From Nitrospirota bacterium (lineage in GTDB: Bacteria > Nitrospirota > Thermodesulfovibrionia > Thermodesulfovibrionales > JdFR-85): a stretch of DNA of 23,341 nt. The position numbers and the translations under genes are program-made. Location of the stretch: the NCBI GenBank assembly GCA_003232715.1, contig QIJG01000315.1:1-23341 (forward strand), in the 5' to 3' direction. Shown one piece after another: positions 1-7,931 of this stretch (position 1 is the first letter of the stretch; each line of letters opens with the position of its first letter). The notes below the pieces were generated by a model. It did no database searches. It saw nothing but the letters and a program-made list of their open reading frames with translations, and was not told the origin of the DNA.

Positions 1-2
1 TC

Positions 3-800
3 GGCGATATCAGGGGAAGCACCAAGGTCGTAAACGGGACATGTCTCTATACCGACCTGGAACAATACACTGCACTATCTGAAACAATGGAGCCGGAAGA
101 GCTGAGCAACTTTATCAAGCAATATTATGAGACTATTTTCGGTCCGGTGAAACGATATGGCGGTGTTGTTTCCAATGTCGTTGCTGATTCAATGCTGGCA
201 TTATGGGTATCAGCTCTGCCTGATGATCAGCAAAGGAAAAATGCCTGTCTTGCGGCACTTGATTTGGCAGAGGAGGTTCAGATGTTTAATCAATCTTCTC
301 CGGATGTAAAGATATCAACGAGAATAGGCTTGAATTTTGGCCGTTTTTTACTTGGAAACATCGGTGCCATCGATCACTATGAATACCGTCCTATTGGAGA
401 TATCGTTAATACGACGGCACGGTTAGAGGGTCTGAATAAACACCTGGGCACATATTTGCTGGCGTCGGCGGAGACCATTGAGGGAATCAGAGGGATTCTT
501 GCGAGAGAAGTTGGAAGATTTCTTTTGTATGGGAAGGCAAAACCTGTAAGAGTATTTGAATTGATATGCCGTGCTGATAAAATGACAGAAGAGCAGAAGG
601 AGCTCTGTTTAAGCTTTGCTGAAGCCCTTGATGCCTTCAGACGTCAGCTGTGGGAAGATGCCGCAGAAAAATTTCATGATATAATAAACAAATACGGAAA
701 AGACGGTCCGTCTCAATACTATCTGGAGTTGATTGCTCATTACAGGGAAGAGCCTCCCGGCAAATTATGGGATGGCCTTATTTGTGTGGAAAAAAAATAG
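3..800 (+). CDS. Class III adenylate/guanylate cyclase, C-terminal catalytic part (5' end outside window)
   Basis: The frame is open from the window edge, so only the catalytic half and tail of the protein are present. The cyclase domain begins at the segment CLYTDLEQYTALSE; its Asp at nt 54-56 is the first metal ligand. The second is the Asp of NVVADSMLALW (nt 186-188). The signature YRPIGDIVNTTARLEGLN carries the transition-state Asn and Arg. Family knowledge: such enzymes make cAMP or cGMP from the NTP. The positions that usually select the purine (Lys in KxxGD, Asp/Thr before xxGD) are Asn and Arg here, so base preference cannot be assigned. About 75 residues follow the domain, a tail typical of membrane cyclases with an extracytoplasmic CHASE2 sensor, but any sensor lies outside the window. 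The gene sits 108 nt upstream of the FecR-TPR-barrel gene on the same strand. Confidence 0.88.
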   Translation, partial: GDIRGSTKVVNGTCLYTDLEQYTALSETMEPEELSNFIKQYYETIFGPVKRYGGVVSNVVADSMLALWVSALPDDQQRKNACLAALDLAEEVQMFNQSSPDVKISTRIGLNFGRFLLGNIGAIDHYEYRPIGDIVNTTARLEGLNKHLGTYLLASAETIEGIRGILAREVGRFLLYGKAKPVRVFELICRADKMTEEQKELCLSFAEALDAFRRQLWEDAAEKFHDIINKYGKDGPSQYYLELIAHYREEPPGKLWDGLICVEKK

Positions 801-908
801 ATATAGTGTGTAATATAAAAGCACAGGTTAATCGTTCTTACATGTAAAAGCTACAAAAAGGTCCGTTTCTCAGGTTTTAAGTTTTTCCTTATAAAGGAGG
901 ATGTATAT

Positions 909-3900
909 TTGAGGCCGATTCCGACCCGCCTTATCATTGTGTCAACGCTTCTCCTTTTACTTCCGGTATTTATTCCCTTATATTCCATGGCTGCGGAAGA
1001 CTGTAAGGTGCTGGTAGCCAAAGTGGTTTCTGTTCAGGGCATAGCTGAAGTCAAGCGGGCAGGCGAATTTGGATGGAGACCCATTAGATTAAACAATACG
1101 TTCTGTCCCGGGGATATGATCCGTCTTAAGGAAAACAGCCGGGCATCCATTGTTCTGAGCGATGAAACCATTATCCGTCTCGACCAGAATACGACGATAG
1201 TCTTCACTGGTATTGAAAGAAGAGAGACATCACTGCTTGACCTTATCAAGGGGGCCATTCATTTTCTAAGTCGTGTTCCCGGAACTCTCAAGGTTATCAC
1301 ACCTTACGTGAACGCTTCAGTAGAGGGGACGGAATTCCTGGTTAGAGTAGATAAAGGTCAAACCTTTCTGTCGGTCTTCGAAGGGAAGGTCGTGGCCTCA
1401 AATAATTCGGGGAGCCTGACATTGACAGGTGGTCAATCGGCCGTTGCAAAAGAAGGGCGGGCTCCTGTACTGAAAGTTGCAGTTAACCCCAGGGATGCAG
1501 TCCAGTGGGCGCTCTATTACCCTCCTATTATGGAATACCACAAAAAAGTAACTAAAGACGAGAAGGATCCGTTGTACCTCACTTATCGAGCCTCGTTGTT
1601 GCTCTCTGTAGGGCGTGTTGAAAAAGCACGTAGAAATATCGAACGGGCATTGTCTCTGGCGCCTGATAACAGTCAGGCCATTGCACTTGAGTCTGTTATT
1701 TCTATTGTGCAGAATGACAAAGAACGTGCCCTTGTCCTTGCGCAGAAGGCTATTAATGCCGATCCCTCATCGGCTGCAGCACTCATCGCCCTTTCTTATG
1801 CACAGCAGGCAAATTTCGATCTTGAGGGAGCTCTGAAAAGCCTCCGGAAGGCGGTAAAAGCCGAGCCGGAAAACAGCCTTGCCTGGGCGCGTTTGTCGGA
1901 GATGTGGCTGTCTTTCGGATATCTCGACAAAGCCCTTGGGGCAGCACATAAAGCCGTTGATCTGAACCCGGACCTGTCACGTACGCAAACAGTCCTTGGT
2001 TTTGCATACCTTGCACAGGTTAAGGTGCGGGAGGCTAAAAATGCCTTTGAAAAAGCTATTGAACTTGATCAGGCAGATCCATTGGCGCGTCTTGGTCTGG
2101 GTCTGGCAAAGATCCGCGGGGGCTATCTAAAAGAGGGACGCCGGGAGATTGAGATTGCCGTAAGCCTGGATCCAAATCAGTCGATCATCAGGAGTTATCT
2201 CGGTAAGGCATACTATGAAGAAAAGCGGGAAAAGCTCTCAAAAGACCAATATAGCATAGCGAGGGAACTCGACCCCCTCGATCCCACCTCTTTTTTCTAT
2301 GATGCGATTCTGGAACAGAGCATTAATCGCCCTGTAGAGGCACTACACGATATGCAGAAAGCAATAGAGTTGAATGATAACCGGGCGGTATACCGTTCCA
2401 AACTCCTGCTTGATGACGACCTTGCAGCACGCAGTGCAAGTATCGCCCGGATTTACAATGACCTCGGGTTTCAACGGCTTGCACTTGTAGAGGGATGGAA
2501 ATCGGTAAATACTGATCCAATGAACTATTCAGCACACAGGCTGTTGGCCGATACATATGCCTCTCAGCCACGCCATGAGATAGCACGAGTCAGCGAACTC
2601 CTCCAGTCCCAACTGCTTCAACCTCTCAATATCACCCCTGTTCAACCCCGGCTTGCTGAGAGCAATCTCTTTATTTTTGACGGGGCAGGTCCGGGTGACT
2701 TGTCATTTAATGAATTCAGTTCCCTATTCAACCGGAACCGCTTGGCCTTGCAGCTAAGTGGAGTTTACGGTGGAAATGCTACTCTCGGCGATGAAGTTGT
2801 TGCATCCGGAGTATATGACAGGTTTTCTTTAAGCACGGGGCACTTCCATTACAAGACTGACGGTTATAGGGAAAATAATGATCTTCGGGAGGATATCTAT
2901 AATATATTTACTCAGTACAATATCTCCCACAAGACGAGTGTCCAGGCTGAATATCGTTACAAAAACATGGAAAACGGGGATTTATCGGTCAACTTTGATC
3001 CTGATGCTTTTTTCCCTGCCAGGAGAGAGAAAAAGTATACCCGGTCAATACGTTTGGGATTTCATCACAGTATTACGCCAAACTCGGAAATAATAGCATC
3101 TGCTATTTATAAGAGCGCTGAATATGACGTATCTGTTTCCAGTTCAAGGTCTATTGACGGAGTGCCAACGACAATGGAAGTTGAACTTAACGCTAAAGAG
3201 AGTGGCTACCTTGGGGAAATCCAGCACCTCTATAATGCAGAGCGGTTGCACATTATCAGCGGTTTTGGTCACTTCAGTTCTAATGCTGAGAAAAAAAGAA
3301 CGAATACTATTATAATTCCTTCTCTTCCTCCGATCTCTCTTCCTCCGACACGTGATGAAGTCGATGTGAGCCATACCAACCTTTATATCTATTCACACAT
3401 CAATTATCCCGATCCTTTAATGTGGACAATTGGAGGAAGCGCTGATTTTCTTGATAACGAGACTGTAGATAAAGAGCAGTTTAATCCAAAACTTGGTCTG
3501 ACATGGACCCTTCCGACTAACACTACTCTCCGGGGTGCTGTCTTCAGGACATTGAAAAGACAGTTCATTTCGAATCAGACGATTGAGCCAACCCAGGTGG
3601 CAGGGTTCAATCAGTTCTTTGATGATGCCAATGGAACGGATGCCTGGAGATATGGTATAGCAATTGATCAGAAGTTTACACCAAATCTCTTTGGCGGCGC
3701 AGAGTTTACTAAACGCAGATTGGATGTTCCGTTTGTGCTATCCACACATGTCACTGAAAATAAAGAGACCACATGGAAAGAAGACATATTCCGCTCTTAC
3801 CTTTATTTAACCCCGGTATATTGGCTGGCAATTACCGCTGAATATCAATATGAGAATTTCAAAAGAGACCCTGAGTCTCACCATCTTAAAAGGTATGAGC

Positions 3901-4187
3901 ATTTAAAGACACACAGATTGCCTCTAAGTCTCTCTCTCTTTTATCCACTTGGCCTGACAACTGTAATCAAAGCAACTTACGTGGATCAGAAAGGGAAGTT
4001 CATTAATCCTGTTAGCTCGGCAATGTTTGAAGACAGCGATAATTTCTGGGTAGTTGACGCTTCCATAGGATTTCGTTTACCTAAACGCTATGGCAATGAG
4101 AAATTCAAGTTCCAGGATACCGACTCTGCAAATCCATCTATTTATCCTGAGCGATTGATCCTGGCTAAAGTTACATTGGCATTTTGA
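909..4187 (+). CDS. FecR-domain / TPR / outer-membrane beta-barrel fusion protein
   Basis: This 1092-residue exported protein starts at TTG 909, eight bases after a strong AGGAGG; the ATG at 901 is followed by a stop after three codons, so it is not the start. Residues 1-28 form a signal peptide (Arg-rich start, Leu-rich core, cleavage near SMA-A). Residues about 36-190 are a FecR domain (VQGIAEVKR, PGDMIRLKENSRASIVLSD, VEGTEFLVRV). Residues about 215-550 are successive TPR units (for example GRVEKARRNIERALSLAPDN). From about 600 to the end the protein is built of alternating aromatic beta-strands, ending LAKVTLAF with a terminal Phe as in outer-membrane barrels. I infer an outer-membrane protein with periplasmic FecR and TPR parts. 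No TonB plug domain is obvious, so transport by a TonB route is not supported. Substrate unknown; the neighbouring cyclase suggests a signalling link. Confidence 0.85.
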   Translation: MRPIPTRLIIVSTLLLLLPVFIPLYSMAAEDCKVLVAKVVSVQGIAEVKRAGEFGWRPIRLNNTFCPGDMIRLKENSRASIVLSDETIIRLDQNTTIVFTGIERRETSLLDLIKGAIHFLSRVPGTLKVITPYVNASVEGTEFLVRVDKGQTFLSVFEGKVVASNNSGSLTLTGGQSAVAKEGRAPVLKVAVNPRDAVQWALYYPPIMEYHKKVTKDEKDPLYLTYRASLLLSVGRVEKARRNIERALSLAPDNSQAIALESVISIVQNDKERALVLAQKAINADPSSAAALIALSYAQQANFDLEGALKSLRKAVKAEPENSLAWARLSEMWLSFGYLDKALGAAHKAVDLNPDLSRTQTVLGFAYLAQVKVREAKNAFEKAIELDQADPLARLGLGLAKIRGGYLKEGRREIEIAVSLDPNQSIIRSYLGKAYYEEKREKLSKDQYSIARELDPLDPTSFFYDAILEQSINRPVEALHDMQKAIELNDNRAVYRSKLLLDDDLAARSASIARIYNDLGFQRLALVEGWKSVNTDPMNYSAHRLLADTYASQPRHEIARVSELLQSQLLQPLNITPVQPRLAESNLFIFDGAGPGDLSFNEFSSLFNRNRLALQLSGVYGGNATLGDEVVASGVYDRFSLSTGHFHYKTDGYRENNDLREDIYNIFTQYNISHKTSVQAEYRYKNMENGDLSVNFDPDAFFPARREKKYTRSIRLGFHHSITPNSEIIASAIYKSAEYDVSVSSSRSIDGVPTTMEVELNAKESGYLGEIQHLYNAERLHIISGFGHFSSNAEKKRTNTIIIPSLPPISLPPTRDEVDVSHTNLYIYSHINYPDPLMWTIGGSADFLDNETVDKEQFNPKLGLTWTLPTNTTLRGAVFRTLKRQFISNQTIEPTQVAGFNQFFDDANGTDAWRYGIAIDQKFTPNLFGGAEFTKRRLDVPFVLSTHVTENKETTWKEDIFRSYLYLTPVYWLAITAEYQYENFKRDPESHHLKRYEHLKTHRLPLSLSLFYPLGLTTVIKATYVDQKGKFINPVSSAMFEDSDNFWVVDASIGFRLPKRYGNEKFKFQDTDSANPSIYPERLILAKVTLAF

Positions 4188-4268
4188 CTCAGTTTCAATA
4201 AGCCGTGGATTTTTTAATTGCCGGGTTCTTGAGGACCTGAACATCATTTCCATCAAAGGAGGTATGCA

Positions 4269-4490
4269 ATGACAAAGGTAGTTATGAGGTTAGCAGTAAT
4301 GGACAACGGGACTATTAAAGTAGAAAAAGGTGACATGAAAGCACCAAAAAAAATGACAAAGACCGAATTCAAGAAAAGTCTTGTCGGAAAGAAGATGAAG
4401 AATGCCGGAAGCATCACGGTTCTTCAGAGTAATCCATGTATCTGGGTAGATGCACTCGGTACATGGTATTGCCTTTGCTGGGACGAATAA
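4269..4490 (+). CDS. Small lysine-rich protein with Cys/Trp-rich C-terminus, function unknown
   Basis: This is a 73-residue protein with a strong ribosome-binding site (AAAGGAGG six bases before ATG), so translation is well supported. The first 50 residues are basic and soluble (KVEKGDMKAPKKMTKTEFKK). The last 17 residues carry Cys57, Cys68 and Cys70 with Trp59, Trp66 and Trp71 (CIWVDALGTWYCLCWDE). There is no signal peptide or membrane segment. The split into a charged leader-like part and a Cys/Trp-rich tail could mean a metal- or redox-binding tail, or a modified peptide precursor; no modifying enzyme is visible nearby, so the second reading is weak. It lies 81 nt after the FecR-TPR-barrel gene and is followed by a strong terminator, so it is probably last in that transcript. 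Confidence 0.75.
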   Translation: MTKVVMRLAVMDNGTIKVEKGDMKAPKKMTKTEFKKSLVGKKMKNAGSITVLQSNPCIWVDALGTWYCLCWDE

Positions 4491-4529
4491 GTCTGATTTG
4501 GATTAACCTTCTTATATTAATCCTTACCC

Positions 4530-4577
4530 AACAGGTAAAAAAAAGCCGGCAGGCCTGCCGGCTTTTTTTTACCTGTT
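4530..4577. terminator. Perfect 48-bp palindromic rho-independent terminator
   Basis: The two 24-nt halves (4530-4553 and 4554-4577) are exact reverse complements, with a GC core GCCGGCAGGCCTGCCGGC flanked by eight A on the left and eight T on the right. This gives a stem plus U-tract on both strands. It lies 40 nt after the small Cys/Trp protein gene and should end the cyclase-FecR transcript; being symmetric, it would also stop transcription from the other side. Confidence 0.93.
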
Positions 4578-4735
4578 ACCTTCATAGCTCTTTAGAGGTG
4601 AATTTGACACAAATTCCTCCAACTCTTCCGCTTATCCGAGAAAACCGTTCAAGTATATTCAACTAAATGAATGAGTATTCCCGGCGATGTGAATTTTACC
4701 TTTACTCCTCCTGCAGATAATGTTAAATTTATTTT

Positions 4736-5068
4736 ATGGATGAAAACATAAAAATGAATTGCTGGGAATTCATGAGATGCGGGAGAGAACCCGGTGGTGC
4801 GCATGCAGCAGAACTCGGGGTCTGTCCGGTTACCACAAAAACTTCTGCAAACGGTTTAAACGGTGGGGTCAACGGGGGAAGGGTCTGTTGGGTTATTGAA
4901 AACAATTGTTGTCAAAATGCACTGAAGGAGATAGGCAGGAATAAGAAATCTTCCTGTATGAGATGTGAATTCCATATTAGCGTTAAATCCGAAGAAAGTA
5001 TATTAGACTTATGTAACACAGTCGGAAAATGTCTGACTGAGATTTATTCTGTTGAAGCTGTTTATTAG
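4736..5068 (+). CDS. Two-CW domain protein
   Basis: This 110-residue cysteine-rich protein contains two Cys-Trp pairs in the spacing of the two-CW domain. The first is NCWEFMRCGREPGG (Cys9-Trp10, Cys15) with Cys30 in GVCP; the second is GGRVCWVIENNCC (Cys51-Trp52, Cys58, Cys59). A further CxxC lies at 74-77. Family knowledge: this domain is usually found attached to chemoreceptors and PAS/histidine kinases in anaerobes, where metal or redox sensing is presumed but not shown; here it stands alone. ATG 4736 has no Shine-Dalgarno sequence; ATG 4754, just before NCWEF, is an alternative start, also without a good one. The gene has a terminator before it and dapL's promoter after it, so it is probably monocistronic. 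Confidence 0.8.
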   Translation: MDENIKMNCWEFMRCGREPGGAHAAELGVCPVTTKTSANGLNGGVNGGRVCWVIENNCCQNALKEIGRNKKSSCMRCEFHISVKSEESILDLCNTVGKCLTEIYSVEAVY

Positions 5069-5164
5069 ATCAAAAAAACGGATAAAATCCAACTGTATTT
5101 ATAAATCTGCCTGATTTGGATGTCCTGCTTCCAAGGCTTAACTATTCCCTATCCCATAAGTCAG

Positions 5165-5246
5165 CTAACCCACTGAAGAGTGAAAAATATTCTTATTCTG
5201 GTATAATAATCCTTTTTTGAATGTAGATTATGAGATTGTGGGTTAG
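5165..5246. repeat. 9-bp inverted repeat flanking the dapL promoter
   Basis: CTAACCCAC at 5165-5173 and its exact reverse complement GTGGGTTAG at 5238-5246 lie on either side of the promoter. The left arm is upstream of the -35, so the pair cannot form an RNA hairpin in the dapL transcript; a pair of protein half-sites is the more natural reading. No regulator is identified. Confidence 0.5.
5180..5207 (+). promoter_or_regulatory. Extended -10 promoter for dapL-folK
   Basis: TATAAT at 5202-5207 is preceded by TGG, giving the extended -10 form TGnTATAAT. GTGAAA at 5180-5185 lies 16 bp upstream as a weak -35. It is 74 nt before the dapL start and is the only good promoter match in this gap. Confidence 0.6.
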
Positions 5247-5280
5247 ACTCGCAATATGCAATTCAAATTAAGGAGGTACG

Positions 5281-6450
5281 ATGTCTATCAGAATTGAACT
5301 TGCCGACAGGATAAAAAATCTTCCGCCTTATCTCTTTGCAAGGATTGACAGCATGAAGACAGAGGCAAAAAACAGGGGAGTAGACCTTATAGATATGAGT
5401 ATTGGTGACCCTGATATGCCGACCCCTCAACATATTGTGGAGGCGATGAAGGTGGCTGTTGAAAAGCCGGAGCATCATAAGTATCCGTCTTATGACGGGA
5501 TGCCCTCCTATAGAGAGGCTGTGTCGGGGTGGTACACCAGGAGGTTTAATATCTCCCTTGACCCTGAGCAGGAAGTCCTTTCCCTTATTGGTTCAAAGGA
5601 AGGTATAGGGCATATACCTCTTGCCTTTGTAAATCCGGGAGATATTGTGCTCTGTCCCTCTCCCGGGTATCCTGTTTACTCGATAGCTACACTCTTTGCA
5701 GGTGGAGAGCCTTACTTTATGCCTTTGATAGAGGAGAACGGATTTCTTCCTGACTTTTCGTCCATACCGGAAGAGGTTTTCAAGAGGACAAAACTTATGT
5801 TCCTTAATTATCCCAACAACCCGACCAGTGCCACTGCAGATAAGGAGTTCTTCAGTGATGCCATTGCTCTGGCATATAAGTATAATATTATCATCTGTCA
5901 CGATGCCGCTTACTCCGAGATTTACTATGACAACAGGATGCCCGTAAGCTTTATGGAGATCGAGGGTGCAAAGGAAGTGGGGATAGAGTTCCACTCCCTT
6001 TCCAAGACCTATAATATGACAGGCTGGAGGATAGGGTTTGCCGTGGGCAACAGTGGAGTAATTGCAGGGCTTGGCAAGATAAAGACCAATCTGGACTCCG
6101 GGGTCTTTCAGGCAATACAGGAGGCATCCATAGTAGCCCTTGATACGGATGATAATCTGCTGTCATCAATAAGGGCAACTTATCAGGCAAGGAGGGATGT
6201 GCTGTTTGGGGGACTCACGGATATGGGGTTGGATGTGATCAGACCTGATGCCACCTTCTACCTCTGGACCAGGGTGCCTCAGGGGTTTACCTCAGAGAAT
6301 TTTGTTGTGCATCTCCTTGACAGGACAGGGGTTCTCGGCACGCCTGGTAATGGCTTCGGTGAGCCTGGGGCGGGATATATAAGGTTTGCCCTTACTGTGC
6401 CTGTAGAAAGGATTGAAGAGGCGGTTGAACGGATAAAAAAGGTGATATGA
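5281..6450 (+). CDS. dapL: LL-diaminopimelate aminotransferase
   Basis: This PLP-dependent class I/II aminotransferase has 389 residues, the usual family length. DapL converts tetrahydrodipicolinate directly to LL-diaminopimelate with glutamate, bypassing the succinylase and acetylase routes of lysine and peptidoglycan synthesis. Visible features are the N-terminal LADRIKNLPPYLFARID and IGDPDMPTP typical of the family, Asn180 in NYPNNPT, Asp208 and Tyr211 in HDAAYSEI, and the Schiff-base Lys242 in SLSKTYNMTGWRIGF. ATG 5281 follows AAGGAGG at normal spacing. The stop overlaps the folK start as ATGA. DapL is found in plants, chlamydiae and several anaerobic bacterial phyla. A related aspartate/alanine aminotransferase is the alternative, but the N-terminal signature favours DapL. 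Confidence 0.9.
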   Translation: MSIRIELADRIKNLPPYLFARIDSMKTEAKNRGVDLIDMSIGDPDMPTPQHIVEAMKVAVEKPEHHKYPSYDGMPSYREAVSGWYTRRFNISLDPEQEVLSLIGSKEGIGHIPLAFVNPGDIVLCPSPGYPVYSIATLFAGGEPYFMPLIEENGFLPDFSSIPEEVFKRTKLMFLNYPNNPTSATADKEFFSDAIALAYKYNIIICHDAAYSEIYYDNRMPVSFMEIEGAKEVGIEFHSLSKTYNMTGWRIGFAVGNSGVIAGLGKIKTNLDSGVFQAIQEASIVALDTDDNLLSSIRATYQARRDVLFGGLTDMGLDVIRPDATFYLWTRVPQGFTSENFVVHLLDRTGVLGTPGNGFGEPGAGYIRFALTVPVERIEEAVERIKKVI

Positions 6451-6947
6451 CTACCATTTACATAGGCATCGGATCAAACCTTGGGGATCGTGAAGGAACT
6501 TGTCTTAAGGCACTGGAAGAACTCGAAAAGAGGAGAATAGAGGTTACAAAAAAGTCTTCCCGGTATGAGACAGAACCCTGGGGAGTAAGGGATCAGCCAA
6601 AATTTATAAATATGGTTGTAGAGGCAGATACGGACCTGACGCCTGGAGGAGTTTTAAGGGTAATTAAGGAGATAGAGAAGAATCTTGGCAGGAGAGAAAC
6701 CCGAAGGTGGGGGCCAAGGGTTGTCGACCTTGATATCCTGCTCTATAATGACCTGGTTGTAGATGAACCCGACCTCAGGATACCCCATCCACATATGCAT
6801 GAGAGGGATTTTGTCCTTAAACCCCTTTCAGAGATAGCCCCTGAGGCGATACATCCTTTATTGAAGAAGACAGTCAGGGAGATGTTGTCAGAGGCACCAA
6901 ACCCCTTCAAGACCCTGAGACCAGGTTGCTGGCTCTTTTCAGGGTGA
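6447..6947 (+). CDS. folK: 6-hydroxymethyl-7,8-dihydropterin pyrophosphokinase
   Basis: This cytosolic folate-pathway enzyme transfers pyrophosphate from ATP to 6-hydroxymethyl-7,8-dihydropterin. Its 166 residues match the family length of about 160. Visible motifs are the N-terminal GIGSNLGDR, the KFINMVVEAD strand, and the catalytic and Mg-binding block RRWGPRVVDLDILLYND, then IPHPHMHERDFVLKPLSEIAP. The start overlaps the dapL stop by four bases (ATGA), so translation is probably coupled. The last 205 nt are also covered by the opposite-strand hisH frame; folK's own conserved motifs lie in that stretch, so folK is the constrained gene there. Confidence 0.92.
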   Translation: MTTIYIGIGSNLGDREGTCLKALEELEKRRIEVTKKSSRYETEPWGVRDQPKFINMVVEADTDLTPGGVLRVIKEIEKNLGRRETRRWGPRVVDLDILLYNDLVVDEPDLRIPHPHMHERDFVLKPLSEIAPEAIHPLLKKTVREMLSEAPNPFKTLRPGCWLFSG

Positions 6948-7489
6948 AACTGGGTAGCGATGATATTGTCTTTCCAGACCATGGAGGTAAACTCTATCCC
7001 GTACATGGTGGTGCCTGCAATGACCTCATCTTTGTCAGGGGCAACATAATAAGAGTGGACAAAGTAGAAGTAGCTCTCATCTTCTATGCCGCCAAATACA
7101 GGAGGGCTTTTCCGTAACTTTACAGTATTCCATCCCATATGGGGTATCTTCAGACCCATTTTGGGGAACCTTATCACCTTGCCTTTAATTACATCAAGTC
7201 CCCTGCAATGGCCAAATTCCATGGATTCACTAAACAGTATCTGCAGACCAAGGCAGATGCCAAGATATGGCTTTCCTTTCTTTATTGAGTTAAGCACCGG
7301 GGCAAGCAGGTTCAGATTGTCAAGATTCTTCATACAGTCACGAAATGCCCCGACCCCGGGGAGCACTACTGCTGAAGCATCTTCAATGTCAAGGGGGCTG
7401 GATGTAACCTTTGCAGCTACCCCGACTTTCAGAAAGGCCTTTTCAACACTGCGGAGATTTCCCATTCCATAATCAACTATTACAATCAA
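6743..7489 (-). CDS. hisH: Imidazole glycerol phosphate synthase glutaminase subunit
   Basis: HisH hydrolyses glutamine and channels ammonia to HisF for the fifth step of histidine synthesis. The triad is intact: Cys79 in PYLGICLGLQ, His182 and Glu184 in TQFHPEKSQ; the N-terminus IVDYGMGNLRSVEKAF is typical. It starts with TTG at 7489, directly after the TAA of the upstream gene, with GAGGAG inside that gene's last codons as ribosome-binding site, so translation is coupled. The normal family end is near residue 197 (LRVLKGF, about nt 6898). Here the frame continues about 50 residues to 248, antisense to the conserved part of folK. The extra tail resembles nothing and is probably a by-product of a missing stop. 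HisF and the other his genes are not in the window. Confidence 0.88.
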   Translation of the reverse strand: MIVIVDYGMGNLRSVEKAFLKVGVAAKVTSSPLDIEDASAVVLPGVGAFRDCMKNLDNLNLLAPVLNSIKKGKPYLGICLGLQILFSESMEFGHCRGLDVIKGKVIRFPKMGLKIPHMGWNTVKLRKSPPVFGGIEDESYFYFVHSYYVAPDKDEVIAGTTMYGIEFTSMVWKDNIIATQFHPEKSQQPGLRVLKGFGASDNISLTVFFNKGCIASGAISERGLRTKSLSCICGWGILRSGSSTTRSL

Positions 7490-7813
7490 TTACTCCTCTT
7501 CCTCCCCTTTATCCTCCTCGACGATACCACCCTTGAGCCCATCATGTGAAAAAACGGCGATAGTTTCCGTCAGGCCGTTATCAGGAAGACACATGAAACG
7601 GTATGAAGCTATCTTCCCGTAGTTTTCCTTCATGTGCTCCCAACCCTTGACAAACAGGGAGCAGTCATCATTGAAGCATATCCAGAAGTAACTTACTCCC
7701 CACCCAAACCCCTCTCCAATACTATATGGGGGTGGCACTGTTTTGGTCATCTTCTGCTTGCAATGTGGACAGGTCGGGGCATTTTTTATCTTGTAATTTT
7801 CAATTGAAACCAT
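7490..7813 (-). CDS. Small zinc-ribbon protein, function unknown
   Basis: This 107-residue protein has paired cysteines in zinc-ribbon spacing: CPHC at 15-18 and CFNDDC at 46-51. Between them is PPPYSIGEGFGWGVSYFW. The C-terminus is an acidic run (EEDKGEEEE). The ATG follows AAGGAGG at good spacing, so it is expressed. There is no signal peptide or membrane segment. Its stop codon touches the hisH TTG start, so the two are co-translated. I recognise it only as a conserved-looking zinc-binding protein; no activity can be assigned. Confidence 0.75.
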   Translation of the reverse strand: MVSIENYKIKNAPTCPHCKQKMTKTVPPPYSIGEGFGWGVSYFWICFNDDCSLFVKGWEHMKENYGKIASYRFMCLPDNGLTETIAVFSHDGLKGGIVEEDKGEEEE

Positions 7814-7899
7814 GAAAACCTCCTTAAAATATTTTTTATATTATGACATATTCTGTCTGAACAATGCTTTTGGAGATCAGAGACCGAATGAAATATGGG

Positions 7900-7929
7900 C
7901 TTCTCCGTGCCTTTGTGTCTCTGTGGTTT
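7900..7929. repeat. Possible dispersed 'tgtgcctttgtgtctctgtgg' type repeat
   Basis: Just downstream of larC lies a degenerate repetitive run built on gtg/ctttgtg/tctctgtgg units. Similar strings recur as intergenic repeats in many environmental genomes (from memory). A single copy in this window cannot prove that it is repeated. Confidence 0.35.
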
Positions 7930-7931
7930 GA

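Noticed and set aside
901..912. ATG as start of the FecR-TPR-barrel gene
   Set aside because: It reads ATG TAT ATT TGA and stops at once; TTG 909 is in the long frame with proper spacing to AGGAGG.
4604..4632. TTGACA upstream of the two-CW gene
   Set aside because: No acceptable -10 hexamer occurs 15-19 bp downstream.
7086..7472. 128-codon plus-strand frame over hisH
   Set aside because: It is antisense to the intact HisH catalytic region and shows no recognisable protein.
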